A stretch of DNA of 64,000 nt from Deinococcus piscis (lineage in GTDB: Bacteria; Deinococcota; Deinococci; Deinococcales; Deinococcaceae): NCBI RefSeq assembly GCF_014653275.1, contig NZ_BNAL01000007.1, forward strand, positions 33,435-97,434, in the 5' to 3' direction. This document shows, piece by piece, positions 21,637 through 30,781 of this stretch. Under the pieces are notes generated by a model. That model did no database searches. It saw nothing but the letters and a program-made list of their open reading frames with translations, and was not told where the DNA came from. Each line of letters begins with the position of its first letter. Within the stretch, counting starts at the first letter, position 1. A program made the position numbers and the translations under genes.

Positions 21637-22174
21637 GATGCAGTTGCGGCTGTGCTCTTCCCAGCGTCTGGGCGGCGCGGATCAGGCTTAGGCCGCTTGG
21701 AGTGGTCTCTTGCCGCAGCTCGGCCCCCTGTTGCTGGGCCAAAGCCACAAAGTCGGCCTGTGCGTATTTCGCGGGAGCCTGGAGTTCGGCGACGCCGCTT
21801 GCTTCTACCCGGTACAGTGCGCCGTAAACATTGTCCTTGCGGGCGTCCAGCGCGGGAGCCTGTGTTCCTGGCTGCTCCGACAGCAGGGCGCAGAGCGTTG
21901 AGACACCCGTCAGCTCTGCCGACCACACCCGCGCCAGCGCCAGGGCGTAGCTGGCTCCAATCCGCACGCCGGTATATGACCCGGGCCCCATACCGATCAC
22001 GATCCGGTCTGCCCGTAGCTCCAGCCCCGCGTCTTGGAATAGGGCTTCCACTCCACTCGGCAGGCGCTCGGCGTGGGCCCGTTCAATACGCTCTGCGCTT
22101 TCTAGCTCGCCGCCTGGCCAGTGCAGGGCCAGGGTGAGATAGGGCGTGGAGGTGTCTAGCGCCAGAGTGATCAC
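21623..22174 (-). CDS. tsaB: tRNA threonylcarbamoyladenosine biosynthesis protein TsaB, GTG start
   Basis: TsaB, 183 residues, the ASKHA-fold partner of TsaD and TsaE that makes t6A37 in ANN-decoding tRNAs. LALDTSTPYLTLAL at the N-terminus and GMGPGSYTGVRIGASYALAL are diagnostic. The GTG at 22174 is supported by TACACT exactly seven bases upstream. tsaC/Sua5, which makes the substrate for this pathway, is 15 kb away in the same window. Confidence 0.93.
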   Translation of the reverse strand: MITLALDTSTPYLTLALHWPGGELESAERIERAHAERLPSGVEALFQDAGLELRADRIVIGMGPGSYTGVRIGASYALALARVWSAELTGVSTLCALLSEQPGTQAPALDARKDNVYGALYRVEASGVAELQAPAKYAQADFVALAQQQGAELRQETTPSGLSLIRAAQTLGRAQPQLHLSYL

Positions 22175-22181
22175 GCAGGCC

Positions 22182-22187
22182 AGTGTA
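22182..22187 (-). promoter_or_regulatory. -10 box of tsaB (leaderless, GTG start)
   Basis: TACACT, seven bases before the GTG. The same hexamer and spacing occur at guaB, gatA, the CCA enzyme gene and dinB. Confidence 0.65.
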
Positions 22188-22345
22188 GCTGCCCCATCGG
22201 CGGCATGCTGCGCTGAGCTGGCAGTGCGGGCCTGTTGTCACTGCCGCAGGAACCGGGGGTGCTGAGCATGCATTTGAGCCCCATTTGCACTCATTCTGGG
22301 CCGTTTTTGTGGTCTGCGCTGTGGGGGCGGTGAGGGCAGAGGTGC

Positions 22346-22351
22346 TATGGT
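22346..22351 (+). promoter_or_regulatory. -10 box of gltA
   Basis: TATGGT, nine bases before the ATG at 22361; the transcript would have at most a few leader bases. Confidence 0.45.
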
Positions 22352-22360
22352 GAGCGCACT

Positions 22361-23503
22361 ATGACCCAGAATCAAGACATTGCCAAGGGGCTCGAAGGAG
22401 TTCGCTTCACGGAGAGCAAGCTGACGTTCATCAACGGTCAGGAAGGCATCCTGACCCACCTGGGGATTCCCATTCAGGAATGGGCCGAAAGCAGCACCTT
22501 CGAGGAGTTAAGCCTGGCATTGCTGCTCGGACGCCTGCCGAACGCTCAGGAGCTGGCCGAGTTCGACGCTGAGCTCAAGGCCAACCGCGAAATCCCTGCT
22601 CAGCTGCAAGATATGATTCGCGGCATGCCGCAGGGTGCCGTACCCATGCAAGCACTGCGTACGGCGGTGTCGTACCTCGGCCTGCTGGACGCCCAGTCCG
22701 AAGACATCACCCCGGAAGCCCGCCGCGCCATCTCGGTACGCCTGATTGCCCAGATGTCCACCATTATCGCCGCGATTCAGCGTGCCCAAAGTGGCAAGGA
22801 CATTGTGGCTCCCCGCGCTGACCTGACCCACGCTGGCAACTTCCTGTACATGCTCAACGGCACTGAGCCGACCACCGAGCAGGCCCGTCTGTTCGATATT
22901 GCCCTGATTCTGCACGTGGACCACGGCATGAACGCCAGCACCTTTACTGCCATTGCCACTTCCAGCACCCTCAGCGACATGTACTCGGCCATGACCAGCG
23001 CCATCGGTGCGCTCAAGGGGCCGCTGCACGGCGGGGCCAACGAGCAAGTGATGGTGATGCTGGATGAAGTAGGAAGCCCCGAAAAGGCCGCCGACTACAT
23101 CAACCAGAAACTGGACAACAAGGAAAAGATCATGGGCGTGGGGCACCGCGTCTACAAGAACTTTGATCCCCGCTCCCGCGTGCTGCGCGACTACGCCGCA
23201 CTGGTGGCCGACAAAGAGGGCAAGAGCACCTACTACCAGATCCTGGAACAGATCGAAAAAACTGTGGTGGAGCGGCTCGGTGACCGGGGCATCTACCCCA
23301 ACGTGGACTTTTACTCCGGTACGGTGTACACCGACCTGGGCATTCAGAAAGAGTACTTCACCCCGATTTTTGCGCTGGCCCGCATCAGTGGCTGGTGCGC
23401 TTCGGTGATTGAGTACACTGCCGACAACCGTTTGCTGCGCCCCAGCTCGGTCTATACCGGCGAGTCGGACGCCCACTACGTGCCTATGCAGGACCGTCAG
23501 TAA
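22361..23503 (+). CDS. gltA: Citrate synthase
   Basis: Citrate synthase, 380 residues, condenses oxaloacetate and acetyl-CoA in the TCA cycle. The catalytic residues sit in GPLHGGANEQVM (His), GVGHRVYKNFDPRS (His) and PNVDFYSG (Asp). Its length matches the short, Gram-positive/Thermus-like citrate synthases rather than the hexameric E. coli form. Single gene; a long hairpin terminator follows. icd, the enzyme two steps later, is also in this window. Confidence 0.96.
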   Translation: MTQNQDIAKGLEGVRFTESKLTFINGQEGILTHLGIPIQEWAESSTFEELSLALLLGRLPNAQELAEFDAELKANREIPAQLQDMIRGMPQGAVPMQALRTAVSYLGLLDAQSEDITPEARRAISVRLIAQMSTIIAAIQRAQSGKDIVAPRADLTHAGNFLYMLNGTEPTTEQARLFDIALILHVDHGMNASTFTAIATSSTLSDMYSAMTSAIGALKGPLHGGANEQVMVMLDEVGSPEKAADYINQKLDNKEKIMGVGHRVYKNFDPRSRVLRDYAALVADKEGKSTYYQILEQIEKTVVERLGDRGIYPNVDFYSGTVYTDLGIQKEYFTPIFALARISGWCASVIEYTADNRLLRPSSVYTGESDAHYVPMQDRQ

Positions 23504-23555
23504 AGCGGGACTGTCAGTAAAGTTGGTCAAGCGGGATTCCTTTCCTGCTGACCTG

Positions 23556-23600
23556 CCAAGAAAAGCAGCCAGAGCATTTGGCCCTGGCTGCTTTTCTTGG
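23556..23600. terminator. Long bidirectional terminator hairpin after gltA
   Basis: A 17-base perfect stem (23556-23572 with 23584-23600) around an 11-base loop, with T-rich and A-rich ends inside the stem. It sits between convergent gltA and the gene at 23638. Confidence 0.75.
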
Positions 23601-23637
23601 AGCCATACCTGGGGCATGGTCTCAGGCTGGCTAGACT

Positions 23638-24114
23638 TTAAGCCGTCATGGCTCCCGCGCTGTTGACTGCGCTTTCCAGGCTGTTGAATATTTCTGCTTC
23701 AAAACGGTGCAGGTGGGTGGCCAGCCGCTGAGCTTCATCTGGTCCGGTGCTGCTCAGCCACACCACCGTGCGCCCCACAATGGCAAAGGTGGCGGGCATG
23801 TCCTCGTCTCCGGATTCCTCCTCGACGGGGTCCAGCACCAGCATTCCGAAATCCAGGGTCTGATTCATCAGGTTCAGGCCCATCAGCGAGTCGGGCAGCG
23901 AATCTTCTTCTACGAAAATGTCCAGCGGCATGTTGGCCCGTACCAGCACCTCGCCTTCGCCGCCCCGTGCCACGTCCAGCACGATGCGGTGGTCACCGAC
24001 TTCAACCAGGGCTCCCTCCTCCAGCCAGTCTGCGTGCAGCCCCAACTGACGCAGCGCCGTAACCAGATGTTCGGTGAGCGGGCTGGAAGCGTGGGCGGCA
24101 GGGTGAAGCGTCAT
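23638..24114 (-). CDS. Hypothetical protein, DUF2170/YjfI-like layout
   Basis: A 158-residue acidic soluble protein. The order of elements (an N-terminal helix pair, then VLVRANMPLDIFVEEDSLPD, LMNQTLDFGMLVLDP, a short strand FAIVGRTVVWLSS and a last amphipathic helix) recalls DUF2170/YjfI proteins, but the similarity is weak and only inferred. The ATG at 24114 was preferred over a GTG at 24168 because TATACT ends exactly seven bases before it. No obvious partner gene. Confidence 0.6.
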   Translation of the reverse strand: MTLHPAAHASSPLTEHLVTALRQLGLHADWLEEGALVEVGDHRIVLDVARGGEGEVLVRANMPLDIFVEEDSLPDSLMGLNLMNQTLDFGMLVLDPVEEESGDEDMPATFAIVGRTVVWLSSTGPDEAQRLATHLHRFEAEIFNSLESAVNSAGAMTA

Positions 24115-24121
24115 GTGGGGG

Positions 24122-24127
24122 AGTATA
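24122..24127 (-). promoter_or_regulatory. -10 box of the gene at 23638-24114 (leaderless)
   Basis: TATACT, seven bases before the ATG at 24114; same box and spacing as trxA. Confidence 0.6.
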
Positions 24128-24184
24128 TCGGTTGCCCTGAGCGCTGACCGTAAGCCTGTCCAGGCCACGCCGGTCCAGGACTGC

Positions 24185-24640
24185 TTAGGCCAGCTCCACA
24201 GCAGTCACGCTGAGGCTGGGCAGGTCCAGCCAGGCACAGGCCACCGGCAGGCTGAAGCGCCGTGGTCCCACGGAGCCAGGATTCAAATACAGCACCCCGC
24301 TGTCATGGCGCTGCTCAGGCCGGTGGGTATGACCGAAGATCACGGCGTCGATGCCCGCCGCCTGCGGTGAAAGGTCCAGGTCGTCCAGGCGGTGCAGCAT
24401 ATAAAGGAAGCGCCCGCCCACTTCAACCAGTTCGGTCGCGGGGAGCTGGCTGAGTGGAGGAGCTGTATCCACGTTGCCGCGCACAGCATGGACGGGGCAG
24501 TTCGCCGCTTCTCTGAGCGCCGAGAGCACTTCGGGCTTCCCCACATCGCCTGCATGCAGGACCAGCTCGGCTTGTGGCAGCAGCGCCAGCACTTCGGGGC
24601 GCAGCAGGCCGTGCGTATCGGACAGGACAAGGACTCGCAT
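24185..24640 (-). CDS. YfcE-type metallophosphoesterase
   Basis: A 151-residue phosphodiesterase of the YfcE/MJ0936 group, probably acting on cyclic or linear phosphodiesters. All five metal motifs are present: LSDTHG (Asp8, His10), HAGDVG, VRGNVD, FGHTHRPE and NPGSVGPRR. The ATG at 24640 was chosen because LSDTHG must be near the N-terminus and TACACT ends seven bases upstream. Its substrate cannot be told from sequence. Confidence 0.88.
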   Translation of the reverse strand: MRVLVLSDTHGLLRPEVLALLPQAELVLHAGDVGKPEVLSALREAANCPVHAVRGNVDTAPPLSQLPATELVEVGGRFLYMLHRLDDLDLSPQAAGIDAVIFGHTHRPEQRHDSGVLYLNPGSVGPRRFSLPVACAWLDLPSLSVTAVELA

Positions 24641-24647
24641 GTTCCGC

Positions 24648-24653
24648 AGTGTA
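24648..24653 (-). promoter_or_regulatory. -10 box of the phosphodiesterase gene (leaderless)
   Basis: TACACT, seven bases before the ATG at 24640. Confidence 0.62.
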
Positions 24654-24705
24654 GAGGGTGTCATACATCCTCGCTTGCTGACCTCTCGCGCCCTCCCAGC
24701 GGACC

Positions 24706-24732
24706 AAAAAAAGCCCCCCGGGGCTGGGGGGC
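24706..24732 (-). terminator. Terminator after the secreted protein at 24750-25211
   Basis: On the minus strand GCCCCCC and GGGGGGC pair around a six-base loop and are followed by seven T. Confidence 0.9.
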
Positions 24733-24749
24733 AGTGGAGAGCAGGAAGT

Positions 24750-25211
<462 letters not shown>

Positions 25212-25319
25212 AACTGACCTCATCTTAGACCAGCTAGGCTAAAAAGCGTTCATCTGCTCCGCCACCGCTTCAGGGTCTGTCCATGTGACGTGAAGACTCG
25301 CTTAAGGAATACCGAAAAT

Positions 25320-26921
25320 ATGAGACATCTACGAGAAAATGTAATGAGGATTGCAATAGCTTTGCTGTCTGGACTGTGGTCTGTGGCCAGCGCTCAGTCG
25401 GCGCTGAGCCAGCAGGAGCCTAGTTGGGCGGCGAGCATTGGTGCGCTGTCTGGGGCGGCCAGTGTGGAAGGCGGCGCAGTCGTGCTTGGGGCTGAGCGGC
25501 AGGTCTACCGTATCGGTGCAGCGGGGCAAGTGCAGTGGCAAGCGCCGCTGGGTGATATTGGCCGGGCTTTTCCGCTGGTGCGCCCAGACGGTTCGCTGCT
25601 GGTGGCCGCTTATGATGACCGGCTGTATGCCCTCAGTGCTGCTGGGCAGCCCCTGTGGAATACGCGGCTGGACGGCGACATTTTTGCCAGTCCGGCGCTG
25701 CTGCCAGACGGCTCAGCGGTGGTGGCGACGGCTGGCGGCAGCCTTTACCGAATCGGGGCCAGCGGTGAGGTGCTGTGGCGTCAGCCGCTGGGCGCGCCAA
25801 GCTATTCCAGTCCCGCTGTAGGCCAGGGTGGGCAGATCTACCTGGGCTCACAGACGGGCAAGGTGTTTGCTTTTGACCAGGCGGGGAATGCGCTGTGGAC
25901 CTTTCAGGCGGGGCGCTCGGTGTTCAGCTCTCCGGCCCTGGACGCGGCTGGCAACCTGTACTTTGGCTCGGCAGACCGTCACCTCTACTCGCTTACACCC
26001 CAGGGCCAACTGCGCTGGAAGCAAGCCCTGACTGGTTTTGTGAATGCCAGTCCTATCGTTACGGCGCGGGAGCAGGTGGTGGTCGGCAGCTTCGGCGGCG
26101 AGCTGAATGCGTACCGTCTGGACGGCACTCCGGCCTGGAGCTACCCGGCGGGTGCGGCGATTACGGTGGCGGCCACCGAGCTGTGGAACGGCGATCTGCT
26201 GGTGGGTGACCTGAGCGGAGTGCTGCACCGGGTGTCCGCTGCCGGACAGGCCGTGAGCCGTCAGGACTTGGGCGAGCGTATGGACACCCCAGTGACGGTG
26301 GCCGATGATGGCACCTGGCTGCTGGTCGTTGACGGCCAACTGCGTGCTTATGCTGGCGGCTGGCCGCAGGCGGCGGGGCCGTGGTCGTCTTTTCGCAACA
26401 CTCCCCAGGGCTGGGGAAGGACCCTGACTGAAACCGAGCAGACGGCGCTGCTCATCCGGCGTCGGCAGACGGCTGCATCTCTGGAAGCAGTCCAGGCCAT
26501 GCCGCCTACACCTGCTCCCGCAGACCCTGTGCCTGCTCCGGTGTTGCCAGAGCTTGCCGGACGGCCTGACCTTCCTGCCCCCTCCGGCACTGGAATCGGT
26601 CAGCCACGTCTGATTGGTGGACGGGTGCATTTGCCGCTGCCTGCACTCGCCGCCGCATACGGGTTGGAGCTGCGTCCTCTGACGGGGCAGCCTGAGCAGC
26701 CAGCGCAGGCCGAACTCGTTCAAGGGGAACAGCGCTGGTCCGTGCCCGCCGTGCTGGTAGGTGGTGTGCCTTACGCCAGCATTGGTGATTTGGGGCGGCA
26801 AACTGGGGCGCGGATCATCACTTCCGCCCAGGGCCTGCAAGTGGAGTGGGCAGGGCAGACCCAGTTTTGGCCGCTGGACTGGGTGGACCTGTACGCCAAT
26901 CCGCTACCACGTCCCTTTTGA
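25320..26921 (+). CDS. PQQ-like beta-propeller protein with C-terminal copper-amine-oxidase-like domain
   Basis: A 533-residue exported protein. After a signal sequence (RIAIALLSGLWSVASAQS) come about eight repeats of the PQQ-propeller type, each with a motif such as GEVLWRQPLG, GNALWTFQAG or GQLRWKQALTG at about 40-residue spacing. A proline-rich linker (residues about 400-430) leads to a small beta domain with GGRVHLPLPALAAAYGLEL and VGGVPYASIGDLGRQTGARI, like the copper amine oxidase N-terminal (stalk) domain. No catalytic PQQ dehydrogenase motifs, so a scaffold or sensing role is more likely. The start could also be the ATG at 25344. Confidence 0.75.
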   Translation: MRHLRENVMRIAIALLSGLWSVASAQSALSQQEPSWAASIGALSGAASVEGGAVVLGAERQVYRIGAAGQVQWQAPLGDIGRAFPLVRPDGSLLVAAYDDRLYALSAAGQPLWNTRLDGDIFASPALLPDGSAVVATAGGSLYRIGASGEVLWRQPLGAPSYSSPAVGQGGQIYLGSQTGKVFAFDQAGNALWTFQAGRSVFSSPALDAAGNLYFGSADRHLYSLTPQGQLRWKQALTGFVNASPIVTAREQVVVGSFGGELNAYRLDGTPAWSYPAGAAITVAATELWNGDLLVGDLSGVLHRVSAAGQAVSRQDLGERMDTPVTVADDGTWLLVVDGQLRAYAGGWPQAAGPWSSFRNTPQGWGRTLTETEQTALLIRRRQTAASLEAVQAMPPTPAPADPVPAPVLPELAGRPDLPAPSGTGIGQPRLIGGRVHLPLPALAAAYGLELRPLTGQPEQPAQAELVQGEQRWSVPAVLVGGVPYASIGDLGRQTGARIITSAQGLQVEWAGQTQFWPLDWVDLYANPLPRPF

Positions 26922-27074
26922 CAAAGCGGTGCGGTCATTTCCGTGAGCGGAGTGAGGGCAATACGCCCCGTGGGGCGGAATGACGAAATATGGAGTCCAT
27001 AGATTGAGGCGCGAGTACCCACCTCACCTCCATCTGAGTCCCGCCCTCCGCCTCAGCGCTGCGGTGCTGCACTT

Positions 27075-27113
27075 GCAAAAGCACCCGCCTTCACTGGTTG
27101 GAGGCGGGTGCTT
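27075..27113 (-). terminator. Terminator of tRNA-Ala
   Basis: A perfect 12-base stem (AAGCACCCGCCT with AGGCGGGTGCTT) around an 11-base loop, followed on the minus strand by TTTTGC. Confidence 0.85.
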
Positions 27114-27150
27114 CTGTCGGAGCTGGCCCTGATTTTTGATGGAATCAACT

Positions 27151-27226
<76 letters not shown>

Positions 27227-27403
27227 GGATAATTTCCCACTGCTGCCAAACGGCAAAAAGGGCAAAAGAAAATCTACCACCTTCCACCGCTGCCAGCAAG
27301 TCCTGGCTTCCCTCGGCGGCAGGGATATACTGATCTCCACTTTTTCCTACCGATTTTTCCATGCTGTCACGGTGTCGCGGCCAGAAATAACACCCTGCTT
27401 TTC

Positions 27404-27424
27404 GGCCAAAGGCAAGAATTGGCC
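27404..27424. promoter_or_regulatory. Inverted repeat in the trehalose operon promoter region
   Basis: GGCCAA and TTGGCC flank nine bases, directly before TATATA (27425), a possible -10. The position between -35 and -10 suits a repressor operator, perhaps for a TreR-type regulator encoded elsewhere. Confidence 0.45.
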
Positions 27425-27499
27425 TATATATCCTATTTTCTTCTGCTCGTCTTTCGGCTTTCCCATAAAGCCCACTTTGTCTATCCCTGAAGGAGAACC

Positions 27500-28978
27500 A
27501 TGACCCAGAATTACGCCCAGGACGCTCAAGCTTTGCTTCAGCTTGTTGGTGGCCAGAGCAACATCAGTGCCGTCACCCACTGCATGACCCGGATGCGCTT
27601 TGTGCTGGTAGACCCGGCCAAAGCTGATGTGGCCGCCATTGAGCGCCTGCCTTCGGTCAAGGGTACTTTTACCCAGGCCGGACAGTTTCAGGTGGTGGTC
27701 GGCAACGGTGTGTCGGACTTCTATAACGAATTCACGCGTCTGGCTGGCGTGCAGGGTGTGTCGGGCGAGGCCGCCAAAGAAGCCGCCAAGCAGAACCAGA
27801 ACCCCTTGCAGCGCGCGATGACCAACATCGCCGAGATTTTTGCGCCGATTATTCCCGCGATTATCGTGGGCGGTTTGATTCTGGGCTTCCGCAACGTGAT
27901 TGGGGAAATGCGCGTGTTCGGCAACGGCGAACAGACCCTGACCGAGCTGAGCCAGTTCTGGAGCGGGCTTAATTCCTTCCTGTGGCTGATTGGCGAGGCC
28001 ATTTTCCACTTCCTGCCGGTGGGCATCACCTGGTCCATCACCCGCAAGATGGGCACCACCCAGATTCTGGGCATCGTGCTGGGCTTGACGCTGGTGTCTC
28101 CGCAGCTGCTCAACGCCTACTCGGTGCCCACCACGGCCCCCGGTGACGTGCCTTTCTGGGACTTCGGCTTTGCTCAGCTGCCCATGATCGGCTACCAGGC
28201 CCAGGTGATTCCGGCAATTCTGGCGGGCTTTACCCTGGTCTACCTGGAGCGGTTCTTTCGCCGCATCACCCCGCAAGTGGTGTCCATGATCGTGGTGCCG
28301 TTCTTTGCGCTGCTGCTGTCGGTCATCATCGCGCACGCGGTGCTGGGGCCTATCGGCTGGACCATCGGCGGCTGGATTTCGGGCATCGTCTCGGCGGGGC
28401 TGGCCTCCAGCTTTAATGTGCTGTTTGCGGCCTTGTTCGGCTTCCTGTATGCGCCGCTGGTCATTACGGGGCTGCACCACATGACCAACGCCATTGACCT
28501 GCAGCTGATTGCCGATACCGGCGGCACCAACCTGTGGCCCATGATTGCGCTGTCCAACATCGCGCAGGGCTCGGCGGTGCTGGCGATGATCTTCCTGCAA
28601 AAGCGCGACACCCAGGCCAAGGAAATCAGTGTGCCCGCAGCGCTTTCGTGCTACCTGGGCGTGACCGAACCGGCCATGTTCGGGGTGAACCTCAAGTATG
28701 TGTTTCCGTTTTTTGCCGCTATGGCAGGCTCGGCCCTGGCTGCGGTGTACTCCATCGCCACTGGCGTGGTCGCCAACTCTATCGGTGTGGGCGGCCTGCC
28801 CGGCATCCTGTCTATCAAGGTGCCGTCCATGCTCAATTTTGCTGTCGCCATGCTGATTGCGGTTGTGGTGCCGTTCATCATCACCTGGGTGGTGGGCAAG
28901 CAGCGCGGCCTGGATAAGATGGGCGCGGTGGATTCGGTGGAGGCAGACACGCTTCAGATGCCCACGCCGCGCGGCTGA
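27500..28978 (+). CDS. treB: PTS trehalose transporter subunit IIBC
   Basis: A 492-residue phosphotransferase permease that imports and phosphorylates trehalose. The N-terminal EIIB domain has the phosphorylated cysteine in THCMTRMRF (Cys28). The EIIC domain follows from about residue 105, with eight or more membrane segments and the sugar-binding GVTEPAMFGVNLKYVFP motif. There is no fused EIIA, so it must borrow one. AAGGAG precedes the ATG. Trehalose is inferred mainly from the trehalose-6-phosphate hydrolase gene 79 bases downstream. Confidence 0.9.
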   Translation: MTQNYAQDAQALLQLVGGQSNISAVTHCMTRMRFVLVDPAKADVAAIERLPSVKGTFTQAGQFQVVVGNGVSDFYNEFTRLAGVQGVSGEAAKEAAKQNQNPLQRAMTNIAEIFAPIIPAIIVGGLILGFRNVIGEMRVFGNGEQTLTELSQFWSGLNSFLWLIGEAIFHFLPVGITWSITRKMGTTQILGIVLGLTLVSPQLLNAYSVPTTAPGDVPFWDFGFAQLPMIGYQAQVIPAILAGFTLVYLERFFRRITPQVVSMIVVPFFALLLSVIIAHAVLGPIGWTIGGWISGIVSAGLASSFNVLFAALFGFLYAPLVITGLHHMTNAIDLQLIADTGGTNLWPMIALSNIAQGSAVLAMIFLQKRDTQAKEISVPAALSCYLGVTEPAMFGVNLKYVFPFFAAMAGSALAAVYSIATGVVANSIGVGGLPGILSIKVPSMLNFAVAMLIAVVVPFIITWVVGKQRGLDKMGAVDSVEADTLQMPTPRG

Positions 28979-29057
28979 GGCCAGCCGTCAACACCTTTCG
29001 TCCCTGTGGGTCGGCCCGGACACTCCGAGTCGGCCCCACGTTTTTAAGGAGATGCCC

Positions 29058-30707
29058 ATGCAACCCCTACGTGATTTCCGCCAGAGCGTGATCTACCAGA
29101 TTTACCCCAAGAGCTTTCAGGACTCAGGCGGCGACGGCCTGGGCGACCTGCCCGGCGTGGTGGCCCGGCTGGATTACCTGGCGGCGCTGGGGGTGGATTA
29201 CCTGTGGCTTACGCCTTTTTTCGTGTCGCCACAGCGCGACGGCGGCTACGATGTGGCCGACTACCGGGCAGTAGACCCCCGTTTTGGGACAATGGCCGAT
29301 GTCGAAGCCCTGATTGCAGGAGCACGCGAGCGCGGCATGGGCGTGATGCTGGATATGGTCTTTAATCACACCTCCACCGAGCACGAGTGGTTCAAGCGGG
29401 CGCTGGCCGGGGAGCAGGCCTATCAGGACCGCTACATCTTTCGTGCGGGCACGCCAGAGCAGCCGCCCACCAACTGGCAGAGCAAATTCGGTGGCCCGGC
29501 CTGGGCCTGGTCGCCTGAAGTGGGCAAGTGGTATCTGCACCTGTTCGATGTGACGCAGGCTGACCTGAACTGGGACAACCCTGCTGTGCGCCGCGAGCTA
29601 CATGACGTGGTGCGCTTCTGGCTGGAGAGGGGCGTGGCCGGATTCCGCTTTGACGTGGTGAACCTGATTTCCAAGCCGGAGGTGCTGGAAGACGACCTCC
29701 AGGGCGATGGCCGCCGCTTTTATACCGACGGGCCACGGGTGCATGACTACCTCCGCGAGCTGAGCCGCGAAACCGGGTTGGCGCAGGCCGTCACGGTGGG
29801 GGAGATGTCGTCTACCACGGTGGAGCACTGCATCCTCTATACCCAGCCGCAGCGCGGCGAGCTGAACATGGTGTTCAACTTTCATCACCTCAAGGTGGAC
29901 TACGCTGGCGGCGACAAGTGGACGCTAATGCCTCCCGACTTTCTGGAGCTCAAGCGCATCCTGTTCGGCTGGCAGCAGGCCATGAGCGACGCGGGCGGCT
30001 GGATGGCGACCTTTTGGGGCAACCATGATCAGCCCCGGCCCGTTTCGCGCTTCGGGAGCGATGACCCCCAGCACCGTACTGCCGCCGCCAAAATGCTCGC
30101 GACGGCAGGGTTGTTGCTGCGGGGCACGCCGTATATCTTTCAGGGGGAAGAACTGGGGCTGCCCAATGCCCGCTTCGGGTCCATCCACGATTACCGCGAC
30201 GTGGAAAGTCACAATGCCTATACGCTGATGCGGGAGCGCGGGCTGAGTGACGCGCAGGCGCTGGACGTGCTGGCGGCGCGGTCCCGAGACCAGGCCCGCA
30301 CGCCGATGCGCTGGACCCCGGAAGGTGGCTTCAGCACCGCTGAGCCCTGGCTGGCTGACCCGCACGCGGGGGCCAGCGGCCTGAGCGTACAGGAGCAACT
30401 GGCTGACCCGGATTCGGTGCTGCAGCATTACCGTGCCCTGATCGCCCTGCACCACCAGCCGCTGTTTGCCTACGGGGAGATAGAGCCACTGCTGCTGAAT
30501 CACCCGCAACTGTTTGCCTACCGCAGACATCTGGAAGGCAAAAGCGCCCTGGTGGTCTGCAACTTTTCGGCTGAGCCTGTCACCGTGCCGCTGACCGTGT
30601 CACCTGGGGGCACCTTGTTGCTGGGCAACCTGCCGGGCACAGCGCCCCAGCAGGGCGAAGACCTGATCCTGCGCCCCTACGAAGCGGTGGTGTACCGGTT
30701 GGCCTGA
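29058..30707 (+). CDS. treC: Trehalose-6-phosphate hydrolase (GH13)
   Basis: TreC, 549 residues, splits imported trehalose 6-phosphate into glucose and glucose 6-phosphate. GH13 catalytic residues are Asp199 (GFRFDVVN), Glu249 (TVGEMSS) and Asp324 (WGNHDQPR). The N-terminus SVIYQIYPKSFQDSGGDGLG is characteristic of the oligo-1,6-glucosidase/TreC group. The ATG at 29058 is six bases after AAGGAG. Its pairing with a PTS IIBC gene is what separates TreC from related alpha-glucosidases. Confidence 0.9.
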   Translation: MQPLRDFRQSVIYQIYPKSFQDSGGDGLGDLPGVVARLDYLAALGVDYLWLTPFFVSPQRDGGYDVADYRAVDPRFGTMADVEALIAGARERGMGVMLDMVFNHTSTEHEWFKRALAGEQAYQDRYIFRAGTPEQPPTNWQSKFGGPAWAWSPEVGKWYLHLFDVTQADLNWDNPAVRRELHDVVRFWLERGVAGFRFDVVNLISKPEVLEDDLQGDGRRFYTDGPRVHDYLRELSRETGLAQAVTVGEMSSTTVEHCILYTQPQRGELNMVFNFHHLKVDYAGGDKWTLMPPDFLELKRILFGWQQAMSDAGGWMATFWGNHDQPRPVSRFGSDDPQHRTAAAKMLATAGLLLRGTPYIFQGEELGLPNARFGSIHDYRDVESHNAYTLMRERGLSDAQALDVLAARSRDQARTPMRWTPEGGFSTAEPWLADPHAGASGLSVQEQLADPDSVLQHYRALIALHHQPLFAYGEIEPLLLNHPQLFAYRRHLEGKSALVVCNFSAEPVTVPLTVSPGGTLLLGNLPGTAPQQGEDLILRPYEAVVYRLA

Positions 30708-30768
30708 GGGCCCAGGGACGCGGCCACCCGCCTGGAATCAGAGCACCATGACCCGGCGGGGCAGCGGG

Positions 30769-30774
30769 TACACT
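30769..30774 (+). promoter_or_regulatory. -10 box of guaB (leaderless)
   Basis: TACACT, seven bases before the ATG at 30782. Confidence 0.65.
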
Positions 30775-30781
30775 GACTTGC

